A stretch of DNA of 64,000 nucleotides from Clostridioides sp. ES-S-0054-01 (GTDB lineage: Bacteria; Bacillota; Clostridia; Peptostreptococcales; Peptostreptococcaceae). Below are positions 46,114 through 54,763 of this stretch, piece after piece. The stretch is taken from contig CP067346.1 of assembly GCA_021561035.1 (NCBI GenBank), positions 2,945,001-3,009,000 of the forward strand. Direction: 5' to 3'. Made by a program: the position numbers and the translations under genes. Under the pieces are notes generated by a model, which worked only from the letters and a program-made list of their open reading frames with translations, was not told the origin of the DNA and did not search any database. Position 1 is the stretch's first letter. The number at the start of each line of letters is the position of its first letter.

Positions 46114-46173
46114 TTTCACTATTCCTCCTTTTAAGTCATAGACATTAATACATCTATAACTAAAATTTTGCTA

Positions 46174-47181
46174 TCAATACTTATATTCTGTTAAATCTAC
46201 TTGATTTTTTATATTATAATGAATCTTTTGACGTGTAAAAATAAAATTATTTCTATGAATTCCTATTGCCAATAAGTCTGAATGTGGATGTTCTAAATGA
46301 CTGTAAGCTATTGTACAACCGGGAGTCATCCTTCCACCTACAAATACCATAGAATAGTTTATAAAATATTCATCCAATAACTTACTTTTTATTAAGTGTG
46401 TACAATATGAAGGAGATTCTACACACACTTTTTCTATTCCTAAATTTTTAAGCACATAAAGCAATACCTCAGAATCTGGTGTACTATCTTTTCCAGTGAC
46501 AATTACAGGAAAAACATCAAAATCTTTATATAATTCTTCAAATGTATAATCATCAACATCCTCAATTGAACTAAAATTTCCTATACATATATGTTCTAAA
46601 GGTGAGTTTTCTTTTATATACTCCCAACCATTTGGAGATGTAGCTATAACCATTTTGTATTCTTGGCTTTTATCAACCTTAAATGTATAGTGATTAAATG
46701 GAATATCTGTAGCATCAAAAGAAACCACTACTCCACATGGTTGATATTTTTTATTTAAATAATCTTTTCTTTGTTGTGTTAGACTTTCATCAAATACATG
46801 ACATGTTATTCCAGGTTCATTTTGAAGAGTTCTAGCTCCGATAATCACAGCATCTGAACATGCTCTTAACACATTTAAAACCCAAAAATCTGCTAGGGCA
46901 CCATCTGGGTCTATAAAATTATTTTTCCCAATTAAAGGTCCTGCCTTATTATCTTCATATGCCATCTTTCCATCTGAAGATAACACCATAGATGAAAATG
47001 TGTATGGTCTTTTTTCACCTGCTTGTGGAAAGAATAACTCTGTATAATACTCTACAACATCTGGTATACATATATCTTCATTTGACTTTGCTTTTATCGT
47101 ACCTAATACTTTTTCATTTCTATTTAACACATCTATTTTTAAATTCTCTCTTGGTATACTAAAAAATTCAAGATTATTCAT
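46174..47181 (-). CDS. RibD C-terminal/DHFR-like pterin or pyrimidine reductase
   Basis: 335 residues. From about 60 the protein follows the RibD-C plan: RPYTFSSMVLSSDGKMAYED, then WVLNVLRACSDAVIIGARTL and the C-terminal EKVCVESPSYCTHLIKSKLLDEYFINYS. No deaminase domain is present, so this is a stand-alone NADPH-dependent reductase of the type that reduces ribosylaminopyrimidines or pterins (dihydromethanopterin reductases are of related fold). The usual G-G-G-x-x-L active motif before the end is altered to VESPSYC. An extra N-terminal 50 residues are unassigned. ATG 47181 is chosen over GTG 47235 inside the upstream gene. It lies 26 bases after the deaminase gene. Confidence 0.75.
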   Translation of the reverse strand: MNNLEFFSIPRENLKIDVLNRNEKVLGTIKAKSNEDICIPDVVEYYTELFFPQAGEKRPYTFSSMVLSSDGKMAYEDNKAGPLIGKNNFIDPDGALADFWVLNVLRACSDAVIIGARTLQNEPGITCHVFDESLTQQRKDYLNKKYQPCGVVVSFDATDIPFNHYTFKVDKSQEYKMVIATSPNGWEYIKENSPLEHICIGNFSSIEDVDDYTFEELYKDFDVFPVIVTGKDSTPDSEVLLYVLKNLGIEKVCVESPSYCTHLIKSKLLDEYFINYSMVFVGGRMTPGCTIAYSHLEHPHSDLLAIGIHRNNFIFTRQKIHYNIKNQVDLTEYKY

Positions 47182-47207
47182 ACTCTTACCATCCTCTCTT
47201 AATTGTT

Positions 47208-48605
47208 TTACAATCCATAAATTCTTTTTCCCCACTGTACATTTCCTAGACCAACATCATCTATTAATTTACTTGAGATTTGTTGAGTTTTATATAATAT
47301 TTTTTCTTCATCTATAGTTGTTATCTGACTATTCTCCATAATCACTTTTCCATCTATAATAGAAGTTTCTATATTATTTGGAGTGGATGAATATATTAGT
47401 GAACTAATCGGGTCGTGAATTGGTATGGAAATTGCACTTTGATATGGATTATAAACCACAATATCAGCGTTTTTTCCTACCTCTATTGAACCTAGTGAGT
47501 CTAATTTATTTATAGATTTTGCTCCTCCTAAAGTTGCCATTTCAAGTACACTTGATGAAGGTAAAAGTTTCGCATCTCTATGAGTAACCTTTTGTAATAA
47601 TGTAGTCATCTTCATTACCTCTAACATATTTTGAGTATCATTACTAGCTGAACCATCACATGCTAAACTTATAGTTAAGCCCTCTTTTATAAATCTTGGA
47701 ATTGGAGCCACTCCTGCTGCTAGAACCATATTAGATATAGGGTTATGTGATATTTTAACATCATACTTTTTAAATAACTCTATGTCTTCATCTAACATGT
47801 GTATACAATGAACTGCGATAAAATCAGAACCTAAAATCCCCATCTTTTCAAGATATGGTACAGTTCTCATACCTCTATCACCTAAACAGTATTTATCATC
47901 ATCTTCAGTTTCAAGTAAATGCATTGTTATTGGGATATTAAGTTCATCAGCTATCTTTCTTATCTCTTTATAACCATCTTCTGTGTTATCCCATATAATT
48001 CCGGGTGCCAATGCCAGACTGATTCTTGAATGGTTTTTATATTTTTTATCCAATCTTCTAACATCATCAAAGAATTTTTGTTCTGTATCATGATAAGTGC
48101 AACCAAATTCCTCGGGAAATTTACTTGTATCTGTAAATCCTCTGCCAAGTATTCCTCTTATTCCCAAGTCTTCAAATCCTTGAATTATACTATCATCAAG
48201 CCCTTCTTTTCCATGACAATACATATAGTCTAGTATAGTAGTTGTACCTGTTTTAATTGCTTCTATACACCCTGTTAATGCTGCATAGTAACAACATTCT
48301 TCATCTATCTTATGTATAGCTCTTCTAACAGAACTATCAAGCCAGTCTAACAACAATTTATCCCTTCCTAACCCCTTTAATAACGTCTGAAATAGATGAG
48401 AATGAGTACTTATGAACCCAGGAAAAACAAATTTTCCTCTAGCGTCTATAGTTTTTTCTGAAATGTATTTTTCTAGTAAATTAGATTTTCCTATGTCAAT
48501 TATCTTGCTATTTTCAATTATTATACAAGCATCATTTAATATTTCCCTCTCAGTATTCATTGAAATTATATAAGCGTTTTTAATTATCAAATCTACGTTT
48601 CTCAT
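47208..48605 (-). CDS. Amidohydrolase-superfamily deaminase (COG0402, 8-oxoguanine/isoxanthopterin deaminase-like)
   Basis: 465 residues. The metal and active-site motifs appear in order: FISTHSHLFQTLLKGLGRD, then MHLLETEDD, AVHCIHMLDEDIELF, KISHNPISNMVLAAGVAPIP and ACDGSASNDTQNMLEVMK. The DGSASND form is common among aminohydrolases that act on 8-oxoguanine, isoxanthopterin and s-triazines, so the reaction is probably loss of an exocyclic amino group from a purine- or pterin-like ring. The start at 48605 follows GGAGG. It is flanked by the E2 gene upstream (with a 14-base inverted repeat between) and the RibD-like reductase downstream. Exact substrate unknown. Confidence 0.8.
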   Translation of the reverse strand: MRNVDLIIKNAYIISMNTEREILNDACIIIENSKIIDIGKSNLLEKYISEKTIDARGKFVFPGFISTHSHLFQTLLKGLGRDKLLLDWLDSSVRRAIHKIDEECCYYAALTGCIEAIKTGTTTILDYMYCHGKEGLDDSIIQGFEDLGIRGILGRGFTDTSKFPEEFGCTYHDTEQKFFDDVRRLDKKYKNHSRISLALAPGIIWDNTEDGYKEIRKIADELNIPITMHLLETEDDDKYCLGDRGMRTVPYLEKMGILGSDFIAVHCIHMLDEDIELFKKYDVKISHNPISNMVLAAGVAPIPRFIKEGLTISLACDGSASNDTQNMLEVMKMTTLLQKVTHRDAKLLPSSSVLEMATLGGAKSINKLDSLGSIEVGKNADIVVYNPYQSAISIPIHDPISSLIYSSTPNNIETSIIDGKVIMENSQITTIDEEKILYKTQQISSKLIDDVGLGNVQWGKRIYGL

Positions 48606-48644
48606 ACAGCAACCTCCATATAATTTTCTGCCATACTTTAATTT

Positions 48645-48702
48645 TGACAGATAGTTTGGAGAGAAAAAATCTTTCGAGAAACGCATAACAAACTATCTGT
48701 CA
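48645..48702. promoter_or_regulatory. Perfect 14-base inverted repeat between the E2 and deaminase genes
   Basis: TGACAGATAGTTTG (48645-48658) and CAAACTATCTGTCA (48689-48702) are exact complements separated by 30 bases. No T run follows on the minus strand, so it is not a classical terminator. As RNA it would form a stable stem between two cistrons, for processing or partial termination; as DNA it could be an operator. Confidence 0.6.
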
Positions 48703-48728
48703 GATTACTATTTTGCTATAAAAATATT

Positions 48729-49997
48729 TTACATCCATCTAAAATCTAAAAGATTTTGAGTAACTTCTTGAAGAAAACGCGCACCAGGGGCTCCATCTAT
48801 CACTCTATGGTCATGAGTCAAACTCATATTCATTATAGAACCAGCATAAAATGCACCATCTTTTACAAGAACTTTTTCTATTATACTTCCAATACCTAAA
48901 ATGGCACTTTCTGGTGTATTTAATACTGGAGTAAAATATGTTATTCCAAACATGCCTAAATTAGTTATAGTAATAGTTCCATTGCTCATTTCATCCGGGT
49001 TTAACTGATTACTCTTAGCTCTTTCACTTAAATCACTCAACTCTATGCATATTGTTCTTAAATCTTTTAAATTTGCATTCTTTATTACAGGTACTACTAA
49101 TCCATTTGAAATGTCTACAGCTACACCTACATTAATTTCATCATTTATTTTAAAATGATTTTCATCAAATACTTGTGTTCTAAGTTTAGGATGATTTTCA
49201 AGTGCTTGGGCTACAGCTTTTATTATAAGAGCTGTATAACTCAATTTAACACTTACATTTTTATACTTTTCTTTTAGACTCTTATATACTTTAGTTAGAT
49301 TTGTAATTTCTAATTCAGTAGTAATCGTAGTTTGAGCTGTTGTCAATAAACTTTCATGCATTTTTTTCGCTATTACATTTTGCATTTGAGTCATTTTAAT
49401 TACTACATCATTTTCCCCTATAGTTGTCTTAGTACTCTTAGTTTGAGGAATAGATATAGCATCTTGCCGTACTCCTTTTTCATCCACTTTAATTTGATTA
49501 GTTTCAATGACCTTTTCTTCTAGATTTTTATTCATGAAATTTTTTAAGTCATCAATTGTTATTGCTCCATGTATTCCTGTACCCTCTATATTTGAGTAGT
49601 TAATTCCTTTCTCTTCAGCTATTTTTTTAGCTCTTGGAGTTATTTTCTTATCTACTGCCAATTTTTTTGCTTCTGTTGTCTGCTCTAAGATTAAAGTATC
49701 TTCTTCTTCTTTTTCCATATCTGTTTTAACTGTTGGGTTAAGTCCACTAATATCTTCATCTGCATCTGCAATTATACAAATTGTCTCCCCACAATTAGCA
49801 ACATCACCCTCTTCAAACAGTATCTTTCTCAGTACTCCACTTTCTGTTGCTTCAACAGTATTGGTTATCTTATCAGTTTCAACCTCTAAAATTTCATCCC
49901 CTTTATTTACAATGTCACCTTCTTCAATCAACCATGTACCAATTGTTCCATCTTCCATAGAAAGACCAAATTTTGGCATTTTAACTTCTATAATCAT
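48729..49997 (-). CDS. 2-oxo acid dehydrogenase E2 (dihydrolipoamide acyltransferase)
   Basis: 422 residues. Lipoyl domain at 1-76 with the lipoylated lysine in VETDKITNTVEA, a peripheral-subunit-binding domain at about 120-155 (ITPRAKKIAEEKGINYSNIE, GTGIHGAITIDDL), and the catalytic domain with the active His/Asp in LTHDHRVIDGAPGARFLQE. It passes the acyl group from E1 to CoA. Intact E3-binding residues imply that an E3 is still used although the local E3 gene is a remnant. The gene follows E1beta by 17 bases. Confidence 0.92.
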   Translation of the reverse strand: MIIEVKMPKFGLSMEDGTIGTWLIEEGDIVNKGDEILEVETDKITNTVEATESGVLRKILFEEGDVANCGETICIIADADEDISGLNPTVKTDMEKEEEDTLILEQTTEAKKLAVDKKITPRAKKIAEEKGINYSNIEGTGIHGAITIDDLKNFMNKNLEEKVIETNQIKVDEKGVRQDAISIPQTKSTKTTIGENDVVIKMTQMQNVIAKKMHESLLTTAQTTITTELEITNLTKVYKSLKEKYKNVSVKLSYTALIIKAVAQALENHPKLRTQVFDENHFKINDEINVGVAVDISNGLVVPVIKNANLKDLRTICIELSDLSERAKSNQLNPDEMSNGTITITNLGMFGITYFTPVLNTPESAILGIGSIIEKVLVKDGAFYAGSIMNMSLTHDHRVIDGAPGARFLQEVTQNLLDFRWM

Positions 49998-50014
49998 GAC
50001 TTCTCCTCCCTTGA

Positions 50015-50992
50015 TTAATATTGCATAACTTCTCTACAAGCTCTAATTAGATTTTCCAATTTTGGCAAAACAAAGTCTTCTAAAACCGGTGCATATGCTA
50101 CTGGAGCATCAATTGATGTAACTCTTTTTATAGGTGCACTTAGATACTCAAATACATCTTCATTTATCATGGCAGATATTTCAGCTGCCCATCCTCCTAC
50201 TCTTGGTCCTTCTTGAGCAATAACCAATCTGCTAGTTTTAGCTACTGATTCCACTATAGTTTTTTTATCATAAGGAAAAACAGTTCTAAGGTCGATTATC
50301 TCTACATTAATTCCTTCTTTTTCAAGTTCAGTTGCTGTTTTATGTGCCAAGCCTAACATCATTTGAGTAGCTACTATAGTAACATCACTACCAATTCTCT
50401 CAATTTCAGCTTCATATAAAGGAATCTCATATGGTTCAACTGGTACTTCACCTTTAACGTTATATAGCATTTTATGTTCCAGAAATAATACTGGATTATC
50501 GTTCTTTATAGCTGAAAGTAGCATTCCCTTAGCTTCATAAGGTGTTGTTGGTGAAACTACTACAAGCCCTGGAGTATTCATAAACCATGATTCTGCACAA
50601 ACTGAATGATGATATGCACAACGTATACCAGCCCCCTGTACAGCACGAACAGTAATTGGACAATGTGCTTTCCCCTGAAACATAAAATTAAGTTTTGCTG
50701 CATTATTTACAAGTTGGTCAAAACAAACACCTAAAAAGTCTGCAAACATTATCTCAGGTACGGGTCTTAGTCCACAAAGAGCCGCTCCATTTGATAGTCC
50801 TAATATAGCTGACTCCGATAAGGCTGTATCCTTGATTCTATTTGGCCATTTAGCCATTATTCCCTTGGTAATACCAAAATCTCCACCCATTTTAGCGACA
50901 TCTTCACCTAATATAAAAACTCTGTCATCATTTTCCATAGCTTGATGAAGTGCTTCATTTATTGCCATTCCATACGAAAGTTTTCTTCCCAT
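50015..50992 (-). CDS. 2-oxo acid dehydrogenase E1 beta subunit
   Basis: 325 residues. Transketolase-like pyrimidine domain (YGMAINEALHQAMENDDRVF, ILGEDVAKMGGDFGIT) plus C-terminal transketolase domain (DVTIVATQMMLGLAHKTATE). Typical features are AIVGLSNGAAL-like and RAVQGAGIRCAYHHSVCAES (the catalytic His region). It binds TPP with the alpha subunit. It resembles the pyruvate/acetoin dehydrogenase type. The start codon overlaps the alpha-subunit stop, so the two are translationally coupled. Confidence 0.92.
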   Translation of the reverse strand: MGRKLSYGMAINEALHQAMENDDRVFILGEDVAKMGGDFGITKGIMAKWPNRIKDTALSESAILGLSNGAALCGLRPVPEIMFADFLGVCFDQLVNNAAKLNFMFQGKAHCPITVRAVQGAGIRCAYHHSVCAESWFMNTPGLVVVSPTTPYEAKGMLLSAIKNDNPVLFLEHKMLYNVKGEVPVEPYEIPLYEAEIERIGSDVTIVATQMMLGLAHKTATELEKEGINVEIIDLRTVFPYDKKTIVESVAKTSRLVIAQEGPRVGGWAAEISAMINEDVFEYLSAPIKRVTSIDAPVAYAPVLEDFVLPKLENLIRACREVMQY

Positions 50993-51972
50993 TATCTTAT
51001 TTCCACCTTTCTATCAACATATGTGTGTGTAACTGCATCCTTAATATCTGGTGATGGACTCTCCAATGAGAATCTTAACATTTCTTGAACATCATCCTCT
51101 ATCTCTTCTTCAATCTGCTTAAGTACATCGTCTGACATACCTTCTCTCTCAATAAGTATTTTTCTAGTTAATTTTATTGGGTCTCTGTCTTTCCAGTACT
51201 TAACTTCTTCTTCAGGTCTATATGCTGCTGGGTCCCCTGCAAAATGACCTTGCCAACGATAGGTAAGAAACTCTATTAATGTTGGACCTTCACCTTTTCT
51301 TGCTCTATCTGCTGCTTTTTCTACTATCTCAATTACTGCTTCTACATCATTACCATCTACTCTGTAACTTGGAATTTCATATCCCTCACCCCACGTTTTT
51401 AGCTCTTTTTGAGGGTGAGAATCTGTGTAGTGTGTAGATATAGCATACTGATTATTAAGTAAACAGTATATGATTGGTAGTTTCCATGTGGCTGACATGT
51501 TAAGGCTTTCATGACAAGTACCTTCTCCCAAAGTTCCATCACCTAAAAATACTGCTGTAACATCATCAGTTTCTTTATATACGGATGCAAAAGCTGTGCC
51601 TAGGCAAGTTACCATCGTAGAGCCTTGTATTCCATTGAATCCCATATTTCTACATCCAATATCATTTATATGCATTGAACCGCCTCTACCACCATTTATA
51701 CCTGTAGCTTTAGCAAATATTTCAGCCATTACAAGTTTTGGGTCGGTTCCACAAAGTGCAATAGTCCCATGTCCTCTATGGTCTGGAAATTTATAATCTG
51801 TTTTTCTAAGTGCATCTACTATACCTGCTTGACAAGCCTCCTGACCTATACTTAAATGTACAAATCCTGGTATAGTTCCATTTGCCGCATACTCTTCTAT
51901 TACTTCTTCAAATCTTCGAATCATAACCATATCACGATATAATTTTTCTAATCTTGTTTTATCTAATACCAT
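50992..51972 (-). CDS. 2-oxo acid dehydrogenase E1 alpha subunit
   Basis: 326 residues. The TPP motif is GDGTLGEGTCHESLNMSATW to NNQYAISTH. GFVHLSIGQEACQAGIV and FPDHRGHGTIALCG, GGRGGSMHI are the substrate-side signatures, and the phosphorylation-loop-like YRWQGHFAGDP follows. It decarboxylates a 2-oxo acid (or cleaves acetoin). Which 2-oxo acid cannot be read, but the context with an Mch homologue and a deaminase is unlike known acetoin or branched-chain operons. GGGGGG precedes the ATG, 36 bases after the Mch-like stop. Confidence 0.92.
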   Translation of the reverse strand: MVLDKTRLEKLYRDMVMIRRFEEVIEEYAANGTIPGFVHLSIGQEACQAGIVDALRKTDYKFPDHRGHGTIALCGTDPKLVMAEIFAKATGINGGRGGSMHINDIGCRNMGFNGIQGSTMVTCLGTAFASVYKETDDVTAVFLGDGTLGEGTCHESLNMSATWKLPIIYCLLNNQYAISTHYTDSHPQKELKTWGEGYEIPSYRVDGNDVEAVIEIVEKAADRARKGEGPTLIEFLTYRWQGHFAGDPAAYRPEEEVKYWKDRDPIKLTRKILIEREGMSDDVLKQIEEEIEDDVQEMLRFSLESPSPDIKDAVTHTYVDRKVEIR

Positions 51973-52008
51973 TTTGTATCCCCCCTAAATTAATAGAATT
52001 TAAATCAT

Positions 52009-52968
52009 TTATTTTAAGAAACTTCTTTCAAGAGCTGAATAATTTATCTCTCCTGATGAAAATGATTTGCCAGTATTTATATTGTGTATCTGTATTTTTC
52101 CAATTGAATGTACATCATGGTCTACATAGAAAAAATCTCTTCCTGCTTTTTCAAACACATCCTCAAATAGCTCTCCATAATTTGGAGATGAAGTTTTTCC
52201 TGCTAATTGATGTATAGTCTTTGCAATAGCAGTGTCAGTTGAATCTACCCAAAACTCAGTTTCACTACCATAAATTAATGCATCATTTATTCTTCCCATA
52301 GTCTTAATTTCATCTTTTACTATTGGTGCTATTGGCGCTTTTCCTCTTGCAAGTACGATTTGACCTGCATCAAAGTTTTTTTCAAACATTTTATGACATA
52401 CTTGCTCAATGATTCTTGCTGATACTTGCATTGATGCTACGATACATGTACTGGGGGAAATCAATATATATGTGTCTTCTGGTTTTACTCTACAAGCATT
52501 TGCGATTTCTAAAATAGTTTTTTCGTCAGGGTATTTTACATCTTGAATGCATAAGACTGCCTCATGATAATCATCTTTGTACGGAGTCATTTCAAAATAC
52601 CAATCTGATTCAACCCTTGCTAAAGCTCTTGCTGGACCTGACCCTATAGTTGCAAACTCACCTTCTCCAAGTTTCCATCCAGCAATCTGTGAACCCATAC
52701 ATGCAATTAATGGCTTATCTATGAATACTTCAACAGCTGAAAAAGAATATTCATCATTTAATTTAAAATCACCCAATGTTACTATTCCTAAATCACCTAT
52801 AGAAGCTCTAGTAAATAAAATCCCTGCTTTCCAGCTTCCACTACAATTTAGACCCATATCAATTATAGTTGCTCCACAAGCTTTCTTAATAACTTCGCAT
52901 CCTAATGATTCTGCATCTTCCAGTATTTCTCTTACTACCATCATTGCCTTTTTATTTAAACTTATCAT
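52009..52968 (-). CDS. Homologue of methenyl-tetrahydromethanopterin cyclohydrolase (Mch)
   Basis: 319 residues, the full family length. It aligns from end to end with the archaeal enzyme as I remember it: MISLNKKAM at the start, TIIDMGLNCSGSWKAGILF, GSGPARALA (109-117), DEKTILEIANACRVKPEDTY, SARIIE (183-188), APIAPIVKDE (211-220), GRINDALIYG (225-234) and TGKSFSSGEINYSALERSF at the end. The Arg185 and Glu188 of SARIIE occupy the places of the catalytic Arg/Glu pair reported for the archaeal enzyme. Mch opens the methenyl ring of a C1-pterin carrier (methenyl- to formyl-). C. difficile uses folate, so the true substrate is probably another pterin or purine-like compound. The ATG at 52968 fits family starts; the TTG at 52983 overlaps the ribosome site. 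Confidence 0.88.
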   Translation of the reverse strand: MISLNKKAMMVVREILEDAESLGCEVIKKACGATIIDMGLNCSGSWKAGILFTRASIGDLGIVTLGDFKLNDEYSFSAVEVFIDKPLIACMGSQIAGWKLGEGEFATIGSGPARALARVESDWYFEMTPYKDDYHEAVLCIQDVKYPDEKTILEIANACRVKPEDTYILISPSTCIVASMQVSARIIEQVCHKMFEKNFDAGQIVLARGKAPIAPIVKDEIKTMGRINDALIYGSETEFWVDSTDTAIAKTIHQLAGKTSSPNYGELFEDVFEKAGRDFFYVDHDVHSIGKIQIHNINTGKSFSSGEINYSALERSFLK

Positions 52969-53171
52969 TTTTATACCTCTCAATATATTTTATTTATGCC
53001 TTTTTTCCACAGACATCAATTCCATCCAAAGATTTTCATTCCTTTCTTGATACAGTCCATCTACAAAATTTAATTATATATATCTCTACGAAATTAAAAT
53101 TTTAATTACTTTATCTGTATTATTTAAGCTCTTTTTTAACTATTTTTCATACAAAATCTTCTAATTTATTA

Positions 53172-53421
53172 CTAAAAAAGAGGAGCAAGGCGCTCCTCTT
53201 GGATATCCTTTCAGATTATACTTTTATTAAAATGAGTATCATATCTTTTGATTATTCAAATTTTTAAGGTTTTTGGGTAAAAAAAATAGAAGCAAGGCGC
53301 TCCTTCTTGGATATCCTTTCAGATTGTATTATAAGCTATTAGGTTTCCTTCAAAGTTCAATCCTATTTTTGGTAAAAAAAATAGAAGCAAGGCGCTCCTT
53401 TCTGGATATCCTTTAGAATTA
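53172..53421 (-). terminator. Three tandem terminator-like repeats between permease and Mch-like genes
   Basis: Three copies of a roughly 47-base unit at about 53172-53220, 53277-53330 and 53372-53421 (spacing 107 and 95 bases). On the minus strand each has GGATATCC, then AGGAGCGCCTTGCT(C/T)CT and a T run; copy one is a perfect eight-pair stem (AGAGGAGC/GCTCCTCT) with TTTTTT, copies two and three are weaker. All face the transcript leaving the permease. They may make permease-to-Mch read-through conditional. Confidence 0.75.
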
Positions 53422-53427
53422 CGTTCT

Positions 53428-54753
53428 CTAAGCTTTACAACTTACTTTACTTTCAATTACTTCTTCCTTTTCCTTAGGCAATATGATATTTAGTATCAAA
53501 GATAATAAAGCTGTTCCAGATATACCAGTCATTAAAGTGACTACTATACTTGGTAAAAATGCTAATGCAGCTTGATTAAAATAACCACCCATACCAATTC
53601 CCAATGAAACTGCTAAAATTGTTATATTACGATTTGTCATTTTCCCCATTCCAATAACCTTAATACCCGATGATGCAATTGTTCCAAACATCATAACCAA
53701 TGTCCCTCCAATTACTGGGTCTGGTGTTAAAGCTAATATCTGAGCAAACTTTGGGAAAAATGCTAAAATACCTAATATCACTCCTCCAAGTGCTACTATG
53801 TACCTACTTGCAACACCTGTCATACATATTATCCCTATGTTTGGGCTACCTGATATAACTGGAAGTCCATTGAATAAAGCTGCAAAACAACTTCCAACTC
53901 CATCTGCTCTTACGGCTCTCATCAACTCTTTTTGTGTAGGTAACCGATTCTCAACAGAGCTTACAACGCCTGTCGTATCTCCTATTATCTCCATAACCGT
54001 CACAATATGAATTGTACATATGGTTACAATAGCCCCTAAGTTGAATTCCAATCCCCAGTATATAGGTTTTGGCATTGAAAACCAATTTGCTTGTGTCATA
54101 CTAGAAAAATCAACCATACCAAATATTACTGCTACCACATACCCTATCACTATTGAAATTATTATGGATGCCACCTTTAGAAAACCTTTTCCGAATTGAT
54201 TTAAAATGAGTGTCAACAACAATGTAAATACAGCTAAAGAAAAATTAGCAACTACATCAGGGCTATGGACATCAAATGATATTGCATAGTCAAATGAAGA
54301 ACTCATAAGTGATAACCCTACTGCTAAAACAACACTTCCTGTAACTGTAGGTGTAAAATATTTATGCAAATATTTTACTGCAAATGGTCCTACTAAAGTT
54401 AAAACTAAACTTCCTACAAGCACTGCTCCAAAAGCTCCAGCAATGCCAACATCATTATTTGTACTTAAGGCAATTAACGGTGCTACAAAGGTGAAACTTC
54501 CACCAGTAACAATTGGCAACCGTGACCCTACTGGTCCAATCCCCATAGATTGCAGTATGGTGCTCACTCCTGCAATCAGCATTGAACACTGAATCAAAAA
54601 TGCAGTCTCACTTAGTGAGAGACCCATGCCAACAGCTACTAAAATAGCACCAGACATAGTACCCGCAAAAGCAGAAAAAACATGTTGCATACTAAGCGGT
54701 ATTGCTGTTAGAAACTTTGGCTTGTCGTTAAATCCATACTTGTAATTTTCCAT
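53428..54753 (-). CDS. NCS2-family nucleobase (xanthine/uracil-type) permease
   Basis: 441 residues, fourteen-helix NCS2 architecture. LSMQHVFSAFAGTMSGAI at the start, MEIIGDTTGVVSSVENRLPT and NGLPVISGSPNIGIICMTG, then PDPVIGGTLVMMFGTIASSG are the conserved family segments. It imports purine or pyrimidine bases, or related rings, by proton symport. It stands at the head of the Mch-like/E1/E2/deaminase cluster on the same strand and has a long leader with complementary segments. Those facts suggest that the permease imports the cluster's heterocyclic substrate. AAGGGG precedes the ATG at 54753. Confidence 0.88.
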   Translation of the reverse strand: MENYKYGFNDKPKFLTAIPLSMQHVFSAFAGTMSGAILVAVGMGLSLSETAFLIQCSMLIAGVSTILQSMGIGPVGSRLPIVTGGSFTFVAPLIALSTNNDVGIAGAFGAVLVGSLVLTLVGPFAVKYLHKYFTPTVTGSVVLAVGLSLMSSSFDYAISFDVHSPDVVANFSLAVFTLLLTLILNQFGKGFLKVASIIISIVIGYVVAVIFGMVDFSSMTQANWFSMPKPIYWGLEFNLGAIVTICTIHIVTVMEIIGDTTGVVSSVENRLPTQKELMRAVRADGVGSCFAALFNGLPVISGSPNIGIICMTGVASRYIVALGGVILGILAFFPKFAQILALTPDPVIGGTLVMMFGTIASSGIKVIGMGKMTNRNITILAVSLGIGMGGYFNQAALAFLPSIVVTLMTGISGTALLSLILNIILPKEKEEVIESKVSCKA

Positions 54754-54763
54754 ATCTTACCCC

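Noticed and set aside
48729-51972. Classical acetoin or pyruvate dehydrogenase operon
   Set aside because: E3 is only a stub, and the flanking Mch-like, deaminase and RibD-like genes do not belong to those operons, so I left the substrate open.
53172-53421. CRISPR-like short repeat array
   Set aside because: Only three copies, each with a terminator hairpin and T run, unequal spacers and no cas genes nearby.
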